Assembly (NCBI RefSeq): GCF_008642335.1
Contig: NZ_CP029191.1
Coordinates: 6,882,001-6,946,000 of the forward strand
From: Streptomyces venezuelae
Lineage (GTDB): Bacteria > Actinomycetota > Actinomycetes > Streptomycetales > Streptomycetaceae
Reading direction: 5' to 3'
DNA: 64,000 nucleotides
The notes under the pieces were generated by a model. That model saw nothing but the letters and a program-made list of their open reading frames with translations, searched no databases and was not told where the DNA came from. The position numbers were made by a program, and so were the translations under genes. Numbering within the stretch: the stretch's first letter is position 1; the number at the start of each line of letters is the position of its first letter. Positions 25,126-33,739 of the stretch are shown here, piece after piece.

Positions 25126-27847
25126 CCCGGGTCGCGTAGGCGCGGATGTCCGCGTCGGGATCCTTCGTCGCCGTGGTGAGGGCCGCTCGGGACTCGGGGG
25201 TCGTGGGGTGGGCGAGGAGGGAGAGGACGGCTGCCTTGCGGACGTCCGCCTCGGGATCGGTCGCCGCTTGGAGCAGGGCGGGGATCGCACGCTCCGGCGG
25301 GGCCGCGCGCAAGGCCGTCGCCGCGCCCGCCCTGACCTGCCAGGCCGGGTCGCCGAGCGCCGCCGCGGCCCGTTCGGCGTACGGGAGCGGGCAGCCCGTG
25401 ACCGCGAGCGCCGTCAGCGCGGCCGCCCGGACCAGCGCGTCCGGGTCGTCGAGGAGCGGCGCGAGCCGGGACGGCGACGGATCCCGTACCGCCGCGAGAC
25501 CGCGGGCCACCGCGACCCGGACCTCGCGGGCCGGGTCGTCCGCCGCGCCCGCGAGGTCCGCCGCCGCGTCCACCGACACCAGCGCCCGCACGGCGTGGAT
25601 GCGGACGTCGATGTCGGTGTCGGCCAGCGCGGCGGCGTACAGCGGCGCGTCCCCGAGCCGCAGGCCCCGCAGGACGTCCAGCGCGGCCCCTCGCACCGTC
25701 GGGTCCGCGACATCGAGCGCCGCCCGCAGGGAGGACCCCAACGCGTGCTCCGCGGGCAGGACTTCGGTCAGTTCGCGCAGCGCGGCAGCCGACGCCTCAC
25801 GGACCTGTCCGTCGGGATCGCGCAGCGCCGCGGCCAGCGCGGGACCCGTGCCCGCCGGAACCGTCTCCGCGAGGACGGCCACGGCCGCCGCCCGCACCGC
25901 CGGTTCGGCGTCCGCGAGGTAGGGGGAGAGGGCCTCCAGGTCAGGGGTCTCCTCGGCGAGGGCGAGGAGGCGCAGGAGGGTGGGGCTCGCGGCCCGGGTG
26001 CCTGCCGTGGGCGCGGCGCCGGGGGCCGTCCTGTCAGGGGCTGCCGCCGGACGTGCCGCAGGCGGCGCGTTCCGCGGACCCGCCGTCGCCACCGGCACGA
26101 GCTCGACCTCTCCCAGCACCTGTTCCGCCCCCGCCACCGGATCGAACTCCGGCACCGGCACCACGTACGGCTCGACCGCACGCGCCTTGAACTCCATCGC
26201 ACCCGAAGCGGACTTGTACACGTCGAGGTGGTGCAGCCAGCCCGTGTCGTCCCGCTCCGGATGGTCGAGCCGCTCGTGGTACAGGCCCCAGCGGGACTCC
26301 GTCCGCGCCAGCGACGAGCGCGCCGCCATCTCCGCGCAGTCCCGGATGAACGACACCTCCGCGCACCGCATCAGCTCGTGGGCGGTGCGCGCCCCCATCC
26401 CCGCGATCTCCCCCGTCATCCGCTCGAACGCCTCGACGGCCAGGGACAGTTTCGCCCCGGTCTTCGGCGGCGCCACGTAGTCGTTCACGAACCGGCGCAG
26501 CTTGTACTCGACCTGCGGCTGCGGCGGACCGTCGGGGTGCCGCAGCGGCCGGTAGACGAGCTCGTGCGCGGCGGACAGCTGATCGCCGGGCAACTCGCCC
26601 TCGTACGCCCGGTACCGCGACGCGTCCTCCCCGGCGAGGTCGCCGAAGACGAACGCGCCGATCATGTAGTTGTGCGGGACGCAGGCCAGGTCACCGGCCG
26701 CGTACAGGCGGGGTACGGTCGTGCGCGCGTGCGCGTCGACCCGCACCCCCGACGCCGAGTGCCCGCCGCACAGCCCGATCTCCGAGATGTGCATCTCGAT
26801 GTCGTGCGTGCGGTAGTCGTGGCCGCGCCCCTCGTGGAACGTGGCGCGCGTGGGCCGTTCCGTCGTGTGCAGGATGGACTCGACCGTGCTGATCGTCTCC
26901 TCCGGCAGATGGCTGAGCTTCAGGTACACCGGCGCCCGGTCGGAGGCGAGTTCGGCCGCGAACTCCGCCATCATCTGCCCCGACCAGTAGTCCGACTCCA
27001 CGAAGCGCTCGCCGTGCCGGTTCACCTGATAGCCGCCGAAGGGGTTCGCGACGTACGCGCACGCCGGGCCGTTGTAGTCCTTGATGAGCGGGTTGACCTG
27101 GAAGCACTCGATGCCGGTGAGCGCGGCCCCCGCGTGGTACGCCATCGCGTAGCCGTCGCCCGCGTTCGTCGGGTTCTCGTACGTCCCGTACAGGTACCCG
27201 GAGGCGGGCAGGCCCAGACGCCCGCACGCACCCGTGGCGAGGATGACCGCCCCCGCCCGTACGGTGACGAACTCGCCGGTGCGGGTGTTGAACCCCGCCG
27301 CGCCCACCGCGCGCCCCTCCGCCGTGAGCACCCGCACCGGCATCACCCGGTTCTCGATCCGGATCCGCTCCCGCATCTCACGGCGCCGCAGCTGCCGGTA
27401 GAGGACCTTCTTGACGTCCTTGCCCTCCGGCATCGGCAGCACGTACGAGCCGGAGCGGTGCACCTGCCGGACCGCGTACTCGCCGTGCTCGTCCTTCTCG
27501 AACTTCACCCCGTACGACTCCAGGCGCCGCACCATGGCGAAGCCGCGCGTGGCGGTCTGCCGGACCGTGGACTGGTCCACGATGCCGTCGTTGGCGCGGG
27601 TGATCTCCGCGACGTAGTCGTCCGGCTCGGCCCGGCCGGGGATGACCGCGTTGTTGACGCCGTCCATGCCCATCGCGAGCGCGCCGGAGTGCCGCACGTG
27701 CGCCTTCTCCAGGAGCAGGACGTCCGCACCGCGTTCGGCGGCGGTCAGGGCCGCCATGGTGCCGGCGGTACCGCCGCCGATGACGAGGACGTCGCAGGAG
27801 AGCTCGGTCGCGTCGGCGAGGGCGGGGATGGCCAGAGGGGTGTCCAC
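25115..27847 (-). CDS. AprA/fumarate-reductase-like flavoprotein with HEAT-repeat tail
   Basis: A 910-residue protein. Residues 1-590 form a flavoprotein of the succinate dehydrogenase/fumarate reductase/adenylylsulfate reductase superfamily: FAD-binding LVIGGGTAGTMAALTA, HSGALAMGMDGVNN, VILATGACGRLG and YAAGDLACVPHNY. The pattern PTNAGDGYAMAYHAGA with IKDYNGPA is closer to AprA than to SdhA in my reading. A Pro/Ala linker (about 600-630) leads to five or six HEAT-like repeats (about 635-905) of the kind DPDxxVRxAAxxAL. The second GTG (27847) is preferred because GAAAGG lies 7 bases before it; 27862 is the alternative. It is the last gene of the operon with a ferredoxin and a NitT/TauT ABC importer. 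I infer oxidation or reduction of an imported sulfur or nitrogen compound; the substrate is unknown. Confidence 0.85.
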   Translation of the reverse strand: MDTPLAIPALADATELSCDVLVIGGGTAGTMAALTAAERGADVLLLEKAHVRHSGALAMGMDGVNNAVIPGRAEPDDYVAEITRANDGIVDQSTVRQTATRGFAMVRRLESYGVKFEKDEHGEYAVRQVHRSGSYVLPMPEGKDVKKVLYRQLRRREMRERIRIENRVMPVRVLTAEGRAVGAAGFNTRTGEFVTVRAGAVILATGACGRLGLPASGYLYGTYENPTNAGDGYAMAYHAGAALTGIECFQVNPLIKDYNGPACAYVANPFGGYQVNRHGERFVESDYWSGQMMAEFAAELASDRAPVYLKLSHLPEETISTVESILHTTERPTRATFHEGRGHDYRTHDIEMHISEIGLCGGHSASGVRVDAHARTTVPRLYAAGDLACVPHNYMIGAFVFGDLAGEDASRYRAYEGELPGDQLSAAHELVYRPLRHPDGPPQPQVEYKLRRFVNDYVAPPKTGAKLSLAVEAFERMTGEIAGMGARTAHELMRCAEVSFIRDCAEMAARSSLARTESRWGLYHERLDHPERDDTGWLHHLDVYKSASGAMEFKARAVEPYVVPVPEFDPVAGAEQVLGEVELVPVATAGPRNAPPAARPAAAPDRTAPGAAPTAGTRAASPTLLRLLALAEETPDLEALSPYLADAEPAVRAAAVAVLAETVPAGTGPALAAALRDPDGQVREASAAALRELTEVLPAEHALGSSLRAALDVADPTVRGAALDVLRGLRLGDAPLYAAALADTDIDVRIHAVRALVSVDAAADLAGAADDPAREVRVAVARGLAAVRDPSPSRLAPLLDDPDALVRAAALTALAVTGCPLPYAERAAAALGDPAWQVRAGAATALRAAPPERAIPALLQAATDPEADVRKAAVLSLLAHPTTPESRAALTTATKDPDADIRAYATRATG

Positions 27848-27892
27848 GGGCGCGCCTTTCACGGGAGTACGTCGGGGAGTGGGGGCAACGGT

Positions 27893-28648
27893 TCAGAGGG
27901 AGGTCAGGACGCGGCGGCGGAGCTCCGCCGTGCCGGGCGCGTTGCGTGCGTCCCGCTGCCGGGGGTGCGGCACGTCCAGGACCTCGCCGGAGGAGAGCAG
28001 GGCGATCCGGTCGCCGAGGTGGAGCGCCTCGTCCACGTCGTGGGTGACGAAGACGACGGTCGCGCCGGTGCCGCGCAGGATCTCCACGAGCAGGTCCTGC
28101 ATGCCGGCGCGGGTGTGCGGGTCGAGCGCGCCGAACGGCTCGTCCATGAGGACCGCGCGGGGTCGCGCGGCCAGGGCGCGGGCCAGCTGTACGCGCTGCC
28201 GCTGCCCTCCGGAGAGCTGACGCGGCAGCTTGCGGGCGTGGTCGGCGAGACCGACCCGCTCCAGCCAGTCGTCGACGGCCGCGCGCCGCTCGGCGCGCGG
28301 GATCCGCCGTATGGCCAGGGGAAGTTCGACGTTGGCGCGGACGCTGCGCCAGGGGAGCAGGGCGTCCTCCTGGAAGACGAGCGCCCGGTCCGCGGCGGGG
28401 CCGACGACGGGCGCCCCGTCCTGGGTGACGTGCCCGCCCAGCGGCGGCAGCAGCCCGGCGAGGGTCCGCAGGAGCGTGGACTTGCCGCAGCCGGACGGGC
28501 CGAGCACGGCGACGAGCTCGCCCGGCGCGACCCGCAGCCGCACGGTGCCGGGCAGCGCATGGCCCTCGCGGTGCCCGAGCCGTACGTCGTCCAGGACGAG
28601 TTCGGCGCCTTGCGGGGTGCGGGTGTCCACGGGATGTGCGGGGCTCAC
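27893..28648 (-). CDS. NitT/TauT-type ABC transporter ATP-binding protein
   Basis: A 251-residue ATPase of the nitrate/sulfonate/taurine importer class (SsuB/TauB-like). Walker A is GPSGCGKST, the Q-loop reads LVFQEDALLPW, the signature is LSGGQRQRVQLARAL, Walker B is AVLMDEPFGALD and the switch is FVTHDVDEALHLGD. The GTG start overlaps the permease stop (GTGA). The C-terminal tail with PHPRQRDARN is typical of SsuB-like proteins. It powers import with the adjacent permease and binding lipoprotein. Thirty to 45 bases separate it from the flavoprotein gene that follows. Confidence 0.93.
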   Translation of the reverse strand: MSPAHPVDTRTPQGAELVLDDVRLGHREGHALPGTVRLRVAPGELVAVLGPSGCGKSTLLRTLAGLLPPLGGHVTQDGAPVVGPAADRALVFQEDALLPWRSVRANVELPLAIRRIPRAERRAAVDDWLERVGLADHARKLPRQLSGGQRQRVQLARALAARPRAVLMDEPFGALDPHTRAGMQDLLVEILRGTGATVVFVTHDVDEALHLGDRIALLSSGEVLDVPHPRQRDARNAPGTAELRRRVLTSL

Positions 28649-29547
28649 GCGACGGGCTCCTTGTCGAGTACCGGGGCGGCGGGCGCGGGCGGCGCGGCGG
28701 CGGCCGGGGGAGCGGCACGGTGGGCGCGGCGTGCCGCACGCGCCGGGACCCGCTCGGGTGGCCGGGGCAGCCAGGCGGTGGCGCGGCGGCCGAGGAACTC
28801 CACCGCCGTGGAGGTCAGCCAGCCAAGCACGCCGATGGTGGCCATGCCGACGAAGACGCCCGGGTAGTCGACGACCGTGTAGTCCTGCCAGGTGCGGTAG
28901 CCCACCCCGTACTCGCCGGAGATCATCTCCGCGGAGATCACACAGATCCACCCCACGCCGATGCCCACGGAGAGCCCGCCGAAGATCCCGGGCAGCGCGC
29001 CGGGCAGCACCACCGAGAACAGCACCCGCAGCCGCCCGCCGCCCATGGTGAGCACGGCCTCCTCCCACACCGGCGCGAGCGCCCGCACCGCGTGCCGGGT
29101 CGACACCAGGACCGGGAAGAACGCGGCGGTGAAGGTGATGAAGACGATGCCCTGCTCGTTGGTCGGCAGGAGCAGGATCGCCACCGGGACCAGCGCGATC
29201 GCCGGGACCGGCCTGGCCACCTCCACCAGCGGCCCGAGCAGGTCGGCGGCCCACCGCGACCGGGCGACCGCCGTACCCGCCGCCACCCCGAGGACCGCGG
29301 CGAGCAGGAAGCCGATCACGATGCGGCGCAGGCTGTGGACGAGGTCCTGCCAGTACGGGGCGGTGCCGAGCCGGTCGCCGAAGGCGTCCGCCACCTCGAC
29401 GACCGTGGGGAACTGGCCGAAGCGCAGCCACAGGTCGACGTCCCAGGTGGTGAGCAGCTGCCAGAGGCCGAGGGCCGCGACGAGCGACGCCACCCGGACC
29501 AGTCGCCGCGTGAGGCTCGTGAGGCCCGTGCCGCTCACGGTGCTCAT
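28645..29547 (-). CDS. NitT/TauT-type ABC transporter permease
   Basis: A 300-residue BPD-type permease with about six membrane helices. The EAA loop is present as EEAVLTMGGGRLRVLFSVVLPGALPGIF (its start EEAVLTMGGGR and its end LPGALPGIFGG), near residue 180. The C-terminal 40 residues are a hydrophilic Ala/Pro/Arg-rich tail, longer than usual. The ATG overlaps the stop of the binding-protein gene (ATGA) and its own stop overlaps the ATPase GTG, so the three transporter genes are translationally coupled. Confidence 0.93.
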   Translation of the reverse strand: MSTVSGTGLTSLTRRLVRVASLVAALGLWQLLTTWDVDLWLRFGQFPTVVEVADAFGDRLGTAPYWQDLVHSLRRIVIGFLLAAVLGVAAGTAVARSRWAADLLGPLVEVARPVPAIALVPVAILLLPTNEQGIVFITFTAAFFPVLVSTRHAVRALAPVWEEAVLTMGGGRLRVLFSVVLPGALPGIFGGLSVGIGVGWICVISAEMISGEYGVGYRTWQDYTVVDYPGVFVGMATIGVLGWLTSTAVEFLGRRATAWLPRPPERVPARAARRAHRAAPPAAAAPPAPAAPVLDKEPVA

Positions 29548-30896
29548 GACGCCAGCTCCAGGGCGTCCGCGTAGCCGACGACACGGGCCCCCGCATGCTG
29601 TCCGACGTACGTCTTCGCATGGCTCGGTGTGACGAAGGCCCGCAGGTCGGAGCCGTCGGCGACCCACACCGCCCGGTCGGCGAACCAGAGGGTTCCGGTC
29701 AGCGCGTCCGGTACGTACGCGGCGCGCACCCCGGTCTTCTTCGCCGCCGCGACGGCCGCGAGGAGCTTCTTCGGGGTGTCGTACGTCCGGGTGCTGTCGC
29801 GGCCCTTGAGCCACAGCTCGGACTTGGCGTCGCCCGCCTCGACCTTGGGGTAGGCGGGAGCCCGCGCGGCCCGCCGCAGCGGCTCCGGGTCGACGAAGGC
29901 GTCCACGTCGACGTCGCGCACGAGCCCGGCCTTCGCCAGGATCGGCACGTCCTTCTTCAGCGCGTCGATCAACTCCGGGCGCAGCGCCGGGTCGAAGGTG
30001 GCGATGCCGTGGGCGCCGTTGTAGAGGTAGACCGCCTCGGCGGGCAGGCCGGTCTCCTTCGCCACCGACTCGGCGGCGGCGACCGGCCGCTCGCGCAGGT
30101 GGTCGGTGGCGCGGCGCTGCGCCGCGAGGAAGTCGTCGAGCACCCCGGCGCGTTCCTCGGCGAACTCCTCCCGGACGGTGACGCCGTGGAAGGTCGGCAG
30201 GTTCAGATCGGCCCCGTCGTAGAGCGCCTTCGCCTTCCCCTCGTACGCCAACTGCCCCGGCCAGGCGACGAACTGCGACAGCGCGTCGATGCTGCCGCCC
30301 GCCAGTGCGGACGCCCCCACGCTCGGCTGCTGATTGAGCTTTCGCACGCCCTTCTCCGGGTCGATGCCGGCCTTCTCCAGGGCGCGGGTCAGGGTGCCGT
30401 CGGCGGCCGAGCCGATGCTGGTGGACACCTTCTTGTCCCGCAGGTCGGCCAGCGAGCGCAGCTTCGAATCGGGCCCGGTGACCACGGTGTTGAGGCTGCC
30501 GCGCAGGTTGTAGCCGGTCACGGACACGAGCCTCGTCGGCTGTTTCAGCTGCTTGCCGCGGGCCGCGTTGATCAGCAGCGGGAAGTCGCCCATCGACCCG
30601 ATGTCGATCTTCCCTGTCGTCATCTGGGCGGTGATCGGGGCGCCCGTGGCGTAGTCCTGCCACTTCACCTCGTATGTCTTGCCGTCCTTCTTGCCGCGGG
30701 CGGCGAGCTCCTCCTCGAAGTAGCCGAGGGAGCGGAGCAGCGTGCCCGCGGTGACGGTGTTGATGGTCTTCGACTGGTAGCCGACGGTCACCGTCACGGT
30801 GTTCCCGTCGTCGGCCCCGGCGGCGCCGCCGCACGCCGTCGCCAGGGGCAGCAGGAGGGCCGCGGCGAGGGCGAGTCTGCCTGTCGTGCGAGTCAT
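29544..30896 (-). CDS. NitT/TauT-type substrate-binding lipoprotein
   Basis: A 450-residue binding protein with a signal peptide ending in the lipobox LPLATAC, predicted to be anchored at Cys22. The type II fold typical of SsuA/TauA/NMT1 proteins is seen from VTVTVGYQSKTINT, the GKIDIGSMGDFPLLINA region and LNTVVTGPDSKLRSLADLRDK. At 450 residues it is longer than SsuA (about 320), with an extra C-terminal lobe of about 100 residues. The ATG at 30896 has GAAAGG 10 bases upstream, almost the same leader as before the flavoprotein gene. The ligand is unknown; aliphatic sulfonates, taurine, nitrate and similar small anions are usual for the class. Confidence 0.9.
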   Translation of the reverse strand: MTRTTGRLALAAALLLPLATACGGAAGADDGNTVTVTVGYQSKTINTVTAGTLLRSLGYFEEELAARGKKDGKTYEVKWQDYATGAPITAQMTTGKIDIGSMGDFPLLINAARGKQLKQPTRLVSVTGYNLRGSLNTVVTGPDSKLRSLADLRDKKVSTSIGSAADGTLTRALEKAGIDPEKGVRKLNQQPSVGASALAGGSIDALSQFVAWPGQLAYEGKAKALYDGADLNLPTFHGVTVREEFAEERAGVLDDFLAAQRRATDHLRERPVAAAESVAKETGLPAEAVYLYNGAHGIATFDPALRPELIDALKKDVPILAKAGLVRDVDVDAFVDPEPLRRAARAPAYPKVEAGDAKSELWLKGRDSTRTYDTPKKLLAAVAAAKKTGVRAAYVPDALTGTLWFADRAVWVADGSDLRAFVTPSHAKTYVGQHAGARVVGYADALELAS

Positions 30897-30910
30897 CGGA
30901 GTCGGGCCTT

Positions 30911-31138
30911 TCACCTGAGCAGGTAGGGCATGTTGACGGTGACCGCGCCGGTGGGGCACCGGGCCGCGCACGGGCCGCAGTACCAGCACTCGTCGACGTG
31001 CATGTACGCCTTGCCGTTGTCCTCGCGGATCGCGAGCGAGTCGAGCGGGCACATGTCGACGCAGAGGGTGCAGCCGTCGATACAGCGGGACTCGTCGATG
31101 GTCACGGGCACGTCGGCGCGCTGCGGGACAACAGGCAT
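30911..31138 (-). CDS. Small 2[4Fe-4S] ferredoxin (AprB-like)
   Basis: A 75-residue ferredoxin with two cysteine groups. The first is Cys19-X3-Cys23-X2-Cys26-X3-Cys30-Pro (CIDGCTLCVDMCP), with one residue more in the first gap than the usual CX2C. The second is Cys51-X2-Cys54-X2-Cys57-X3-Cys61-Pro (CWYCGPCAARCP). The DECWYCGPC segment resembles the second cluster of AprB, the electron-transfer partner of adenylylsulfate reductase. It lies 14 bases upstream of the ABC binding-protein gene in an operon that ends with an AprA-like flavoprotein, so I infer it is that protein's redox partner. Confidence 0.92.
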   Translation of the reverse strand: MPVVPQRADVPVTIDESRCIDGCTLCVDMCPLDSLAIREDNGKAYMHVDECWYCGPCAARCPTGAVTVNMPYLLR

Positions 31139-31188
31139 GGCTGTCTCCAGGACTCAGAGAAGGGGGGTGGGCAGGAAGAGCGTGCGGG

Positions 31189-31956
31189 TCAGGCGGACCG
31201 GTGCAGGACGCCGCTCATCGTGATGCGGTCGCCGCGGAAGCGGATGAACTCCAGGTCCACGGGCCGCCCGTCGGGCAGATGCGTGAGCCGCTCCAGCATC
31301 AGGACGGCGCTGCCGCGCGGCGCCTCAAGGACCGCCGCGGAGTGCGCGTCGGCGTTCACCGCCTCCAGCGTCATGTCGGCGTGCCCGAGCGGGCCGCCGG
31401 TCACCGTCTCCAGGAGCCGGAACACGTCCGTGTTCTCCAGGTCGCAGCCGAGCAGCTCGCCGCCCACGTCCATGGGCAGGTACGACAGGTCCAGGGAGAG
31501 CGGCAGTCCGTTCAGGCGGCGCAGCCGCTCGATACAGAGCACGTCGGTGTGGTCGGGCAGCCCGAGCCGCCGCGCCACCGGCCCCGGCGCGGAGACCGGG
31601 CCGACGGTGCGGACCTCGTTGGTGACCGTGCCGTGTTCGTGCAGCGTCTCGGCGAGGCCCTGCAGCCGGTCGAGTGCGTGCGGGTACTTCTCGCACACGA
31701 CGACGGTGCCGACGCCGGCCCTCCGGTGCACGAGCTGCTCGCCGCGCAGCAGGTCGAGGGCCTGCCGTACGGTGTTGCGGCTGGCGCGGTAGTCGGCGGC
31801 GATGACGTCCTCCAACGGCAGGACGCCGCGCGGGAAGCCGCCCGTGAGGATCTGGTGGCGCAGCAGATCGGCGAGTTGCCGTGCCTGGTCCGCGCGCAGT
31901 CGCCGGCGCCGCGCGGCGGCGACCGGAAGCGAGGCGTGGCTGTGTTCGGCTGGCAT
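31189..31956 (-). CDS. GntR-family regulator (HutC/UTRA type)
   Basis: A 255-residue regulator. An N-terminal basic tail is followed by a winged helix (about 18-85) with ADQARQLADLLRHQI, ASRNTVRQALDLLRGEQLVHRRAGVGT. The latter is the GntR recognition region, here quoted in two parts: ASRNTVRQALDLL and HRRAGVGTVV. The effector domain (about 95-250) has the UTRA pattern with DVLCIERLRRLNGLPL and RGSAVLMLERLTHLPDGRPV. It is transcribed first in the operon, 50 bases before the ferredoxin gene, so it probably controls itself and the transporter-flavoprotein genes. I see no strong ribosome site at the chosen ATG; a longer form starting at 32088 is possible but lacks support. Confidence 0.88.
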   Translation of the reverse strand: MPAEHSHASLPVAAARRRRLRADQARQLADLLRHQILTGGFPRGVLPLEDVIAADYRASRNTVRQALDLLRGEQLVHRRAGVGTVVVCEKYPHALDRLQGLAETLHEHGTVTNEVRTVGPVSAPGPVARRLGLPDHTDVLCIERLRRLNGLPLSLDLSYLPMDVGGELLGCDLENTDVFRLLETVTGGPLGHADMTLEAVNADAHSAAVLEAPRGSAVLMLERLTHLPDGRPVDLEFIRFRGDRITMSGVLHRSA

Positions 31957-32125
31957 GGCAGGGAACGTACCGGCGCGGTGGCCGCGGTGGTGTTGCGGCA
32001 GCATTGCGCCACCTGACACTTCCGGGAACACCCCTCTGACCTGCGGTGACGCGGGGAGATGTGCAAGATCCGCCACCGGAGTGCCCACTACGTGGACAGC
32101 TCCGGCGGCGGAACCGACACAGGCC

Positions 32126-33631
32126 CTAGCGGCCGCGCACCGTCAGCACGGCGCCCTCACCGTCGCGCTTCCGCAACGTGCGGCTGTCGGCGCCGAGTTC
32201 CCGCGAGGTCGGCCGCACCATCACCAGCACCAAGGCGCCCGCCACCAGACCCGCCACGCCCGCCGCCAGCGACGCCCCGTTGAGCCCCGACGCGAAGGCG
32301 GCGCGGACCGCGTGCTCCGGCACCGTCCCGTGCAGGGCCGCGGCCCCGCCGCCCGCGGCCGTGTGCGCCGCGTCGTGGCCGAGCGAGTCCTGCATACGCG
32401 CGGTCAGCACCGTTCCGAACAGGGCGACCCCGATCGCGTATCCGAGCTGGCGGAAGGTGTTGACCGCGCCGCCCGCCATCCCGGCGTTCGCGGACGGCAC
32501 CGAGGCGAGCGCGGCCCCCGCGAGCCCCGGTGCGACCAGCCCGGCGCCGACACCCGTGAGCGTGAGCCCCGGCGCGAGCGTCCCCCAGGACGACCCGGCG
32601 TCCAGCACCGCCATGCACAGCCCGCCCGCACCGATCAGGAGCAGCCCGCCACCGATGACCAGCCGCGGCGCCACCCCGTGCAGCAGCCGCCCCGCGAGCA
32701 GCGCCACCACGAACGACGTCGCGGCGAGCGGCAGCAGCACCAGACTGCCGCGCACCGGGCTCATCCCCAGCACGGTCTGCAGCCAGATGGACAGGTACGG
32801 GACGACGCCGAACGCGGCCCCGTTGTAGCCGACCGCGCCGATCAGCACGCCGGTGAACGCGGGCTTGCGCAGCAGCCGCAGATCGAGGAGCGGCTGCGCC
32901 ACGCGCCGCTCGACCAGGACGAAGCAGAGCAGCGCGAGCGCCGACACCGCGAACGACGTGCCGGCCGCCGCCGACGCCCAGCCGTCCGCACCGCCCCGCA
33001 GCACCCCGTACGTCCCCGCCCCCGCGAAGCACGCGAACGCCGCCGTGCCCGCCCAGTCGACCCGGCGCCCGGCGGGCCCGCGCGACTCCGGCACCAGGCG
33101 CAGCGTCAGCCAGATCGACGCGACGCTCACCGGCAGGTTCACGAAGAAGATCCAGCGCCAGCCGGGACCTTCGGTGAGCAGGCCGCCCACGATGGGCCCG
33201 AGCGCCGCCGAAGCCCCGCTCACCGCACCCCACACGCCGAGCGCCGCCGACCGGTCGCGGCCCTGGTAGGCGGCGCCGAGCAGCGGCAGCGTCGTGGCGA
33301 GCATCGCCGCCGCGCCGAGCCCCTGCACGGCGCGCGCCGCCACCAGCACGTCCGCGTCCGACGCCAGTCCGCAGCCCAGCGAGGCGACCGCGAACAGCGC
33401 GGTGCCGATGACGTTGAGCCGCCGCCTGCCGAACACATCGGCCGCGGCGCCGACGCCGAGCAGCAGCGCGGCGAGCGCGAGCGCGTAGCCGTCGATGACC
33501 CACTGCAGGTCGCTCAGCGAGGCGTGCAGCGCCGCGGCCATGTCGGGCAGCGCCACGATCACGATCGTCACGTCCAGCAGCAGCATGAACGTCCCCAGAG
33601 ACACCGCCGCGAGCGGCCCCCATGTACGCAT
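32126..33631 (-). CDS. MFS multidrug-type transporter (DHA2, 14 TMS)
   Basis: A 501-residue major facilitator exporter of the EmrB/QacA (DHA2) group. The first helix reads LGTFMLLLDVTIVIVALPDMA, whose core LDVTIVIVALP is the DHA2 motif D1. The loop motif A variant GAAADVFGRRRLN and the motif C-like ALGPIVGGLLTE are present. Fourteen hydrophobic segments can be counted. The start ATG is 108 bases from the divergent AsnC-type regulator gene, a common arrangement for a regulated exporter. The substrate is unknown; drugs or amphiphilic metabolites are typical for the family. Confidence 0.93.
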   Translation of the reverse strand: MRTWGPLAAVSLGTFMLLLDVTIVIVALPDMAAALHASLSDLQWVIDGYALALAALLLGVGAAADVFGRRRLNVIGTALFAVASLGCGLASDADVLVAARAVQGLGAAAMLATTLPLLGAAYQGRDRSAALGVWGAVSGASAALGPIVGGLLTEGPGWRWIFFVNLPVSVASIWLTLRLVPESRGPAGRRVDWAGTAAFACFAGAGTYGVLRGGADGWASAAAGTSFAVSALALLCFVLVERRVAQPLLDLRLLRKPAFTGVLIGAVGYNGAAFGVVPYLSIWLQTVLGMSPVRGSLVLLPLAATSFVVALLAGRLLHGVAPRLVIGGGLLLIGAGGLCMAVLDAGSSWGTLAPGLTLTGVGAGLVAPGLAGAALASVPSANAGMAGGAVNTFRQLGYAIGVALFGTVLTARMQDSLGHDAAHTAAGGGAAALHGTVPEHAVRAAFASGLNGASLAAGVAGLVAGALVLVMVRPTSRELGADSRTLRKRDGEGAVLTVRGR

Positions 33632-33739
33632 TTCCTGTCCTCCGAGTTGTTGTCCGTAGACCTCGTACGATGAGCTGCAGGTGAACGAAGCCGGTGCCAG
33701 GGTGCTATCAGGCGTACGGAACCGACATGGGAAGGACAT

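Noticed and set aside
31957..32125. A GntR operator upstream of the flavoprotein operon
   Set aside because: Only weak short symmetries such as CCAC-N3-GTGG are present; none is convincing.
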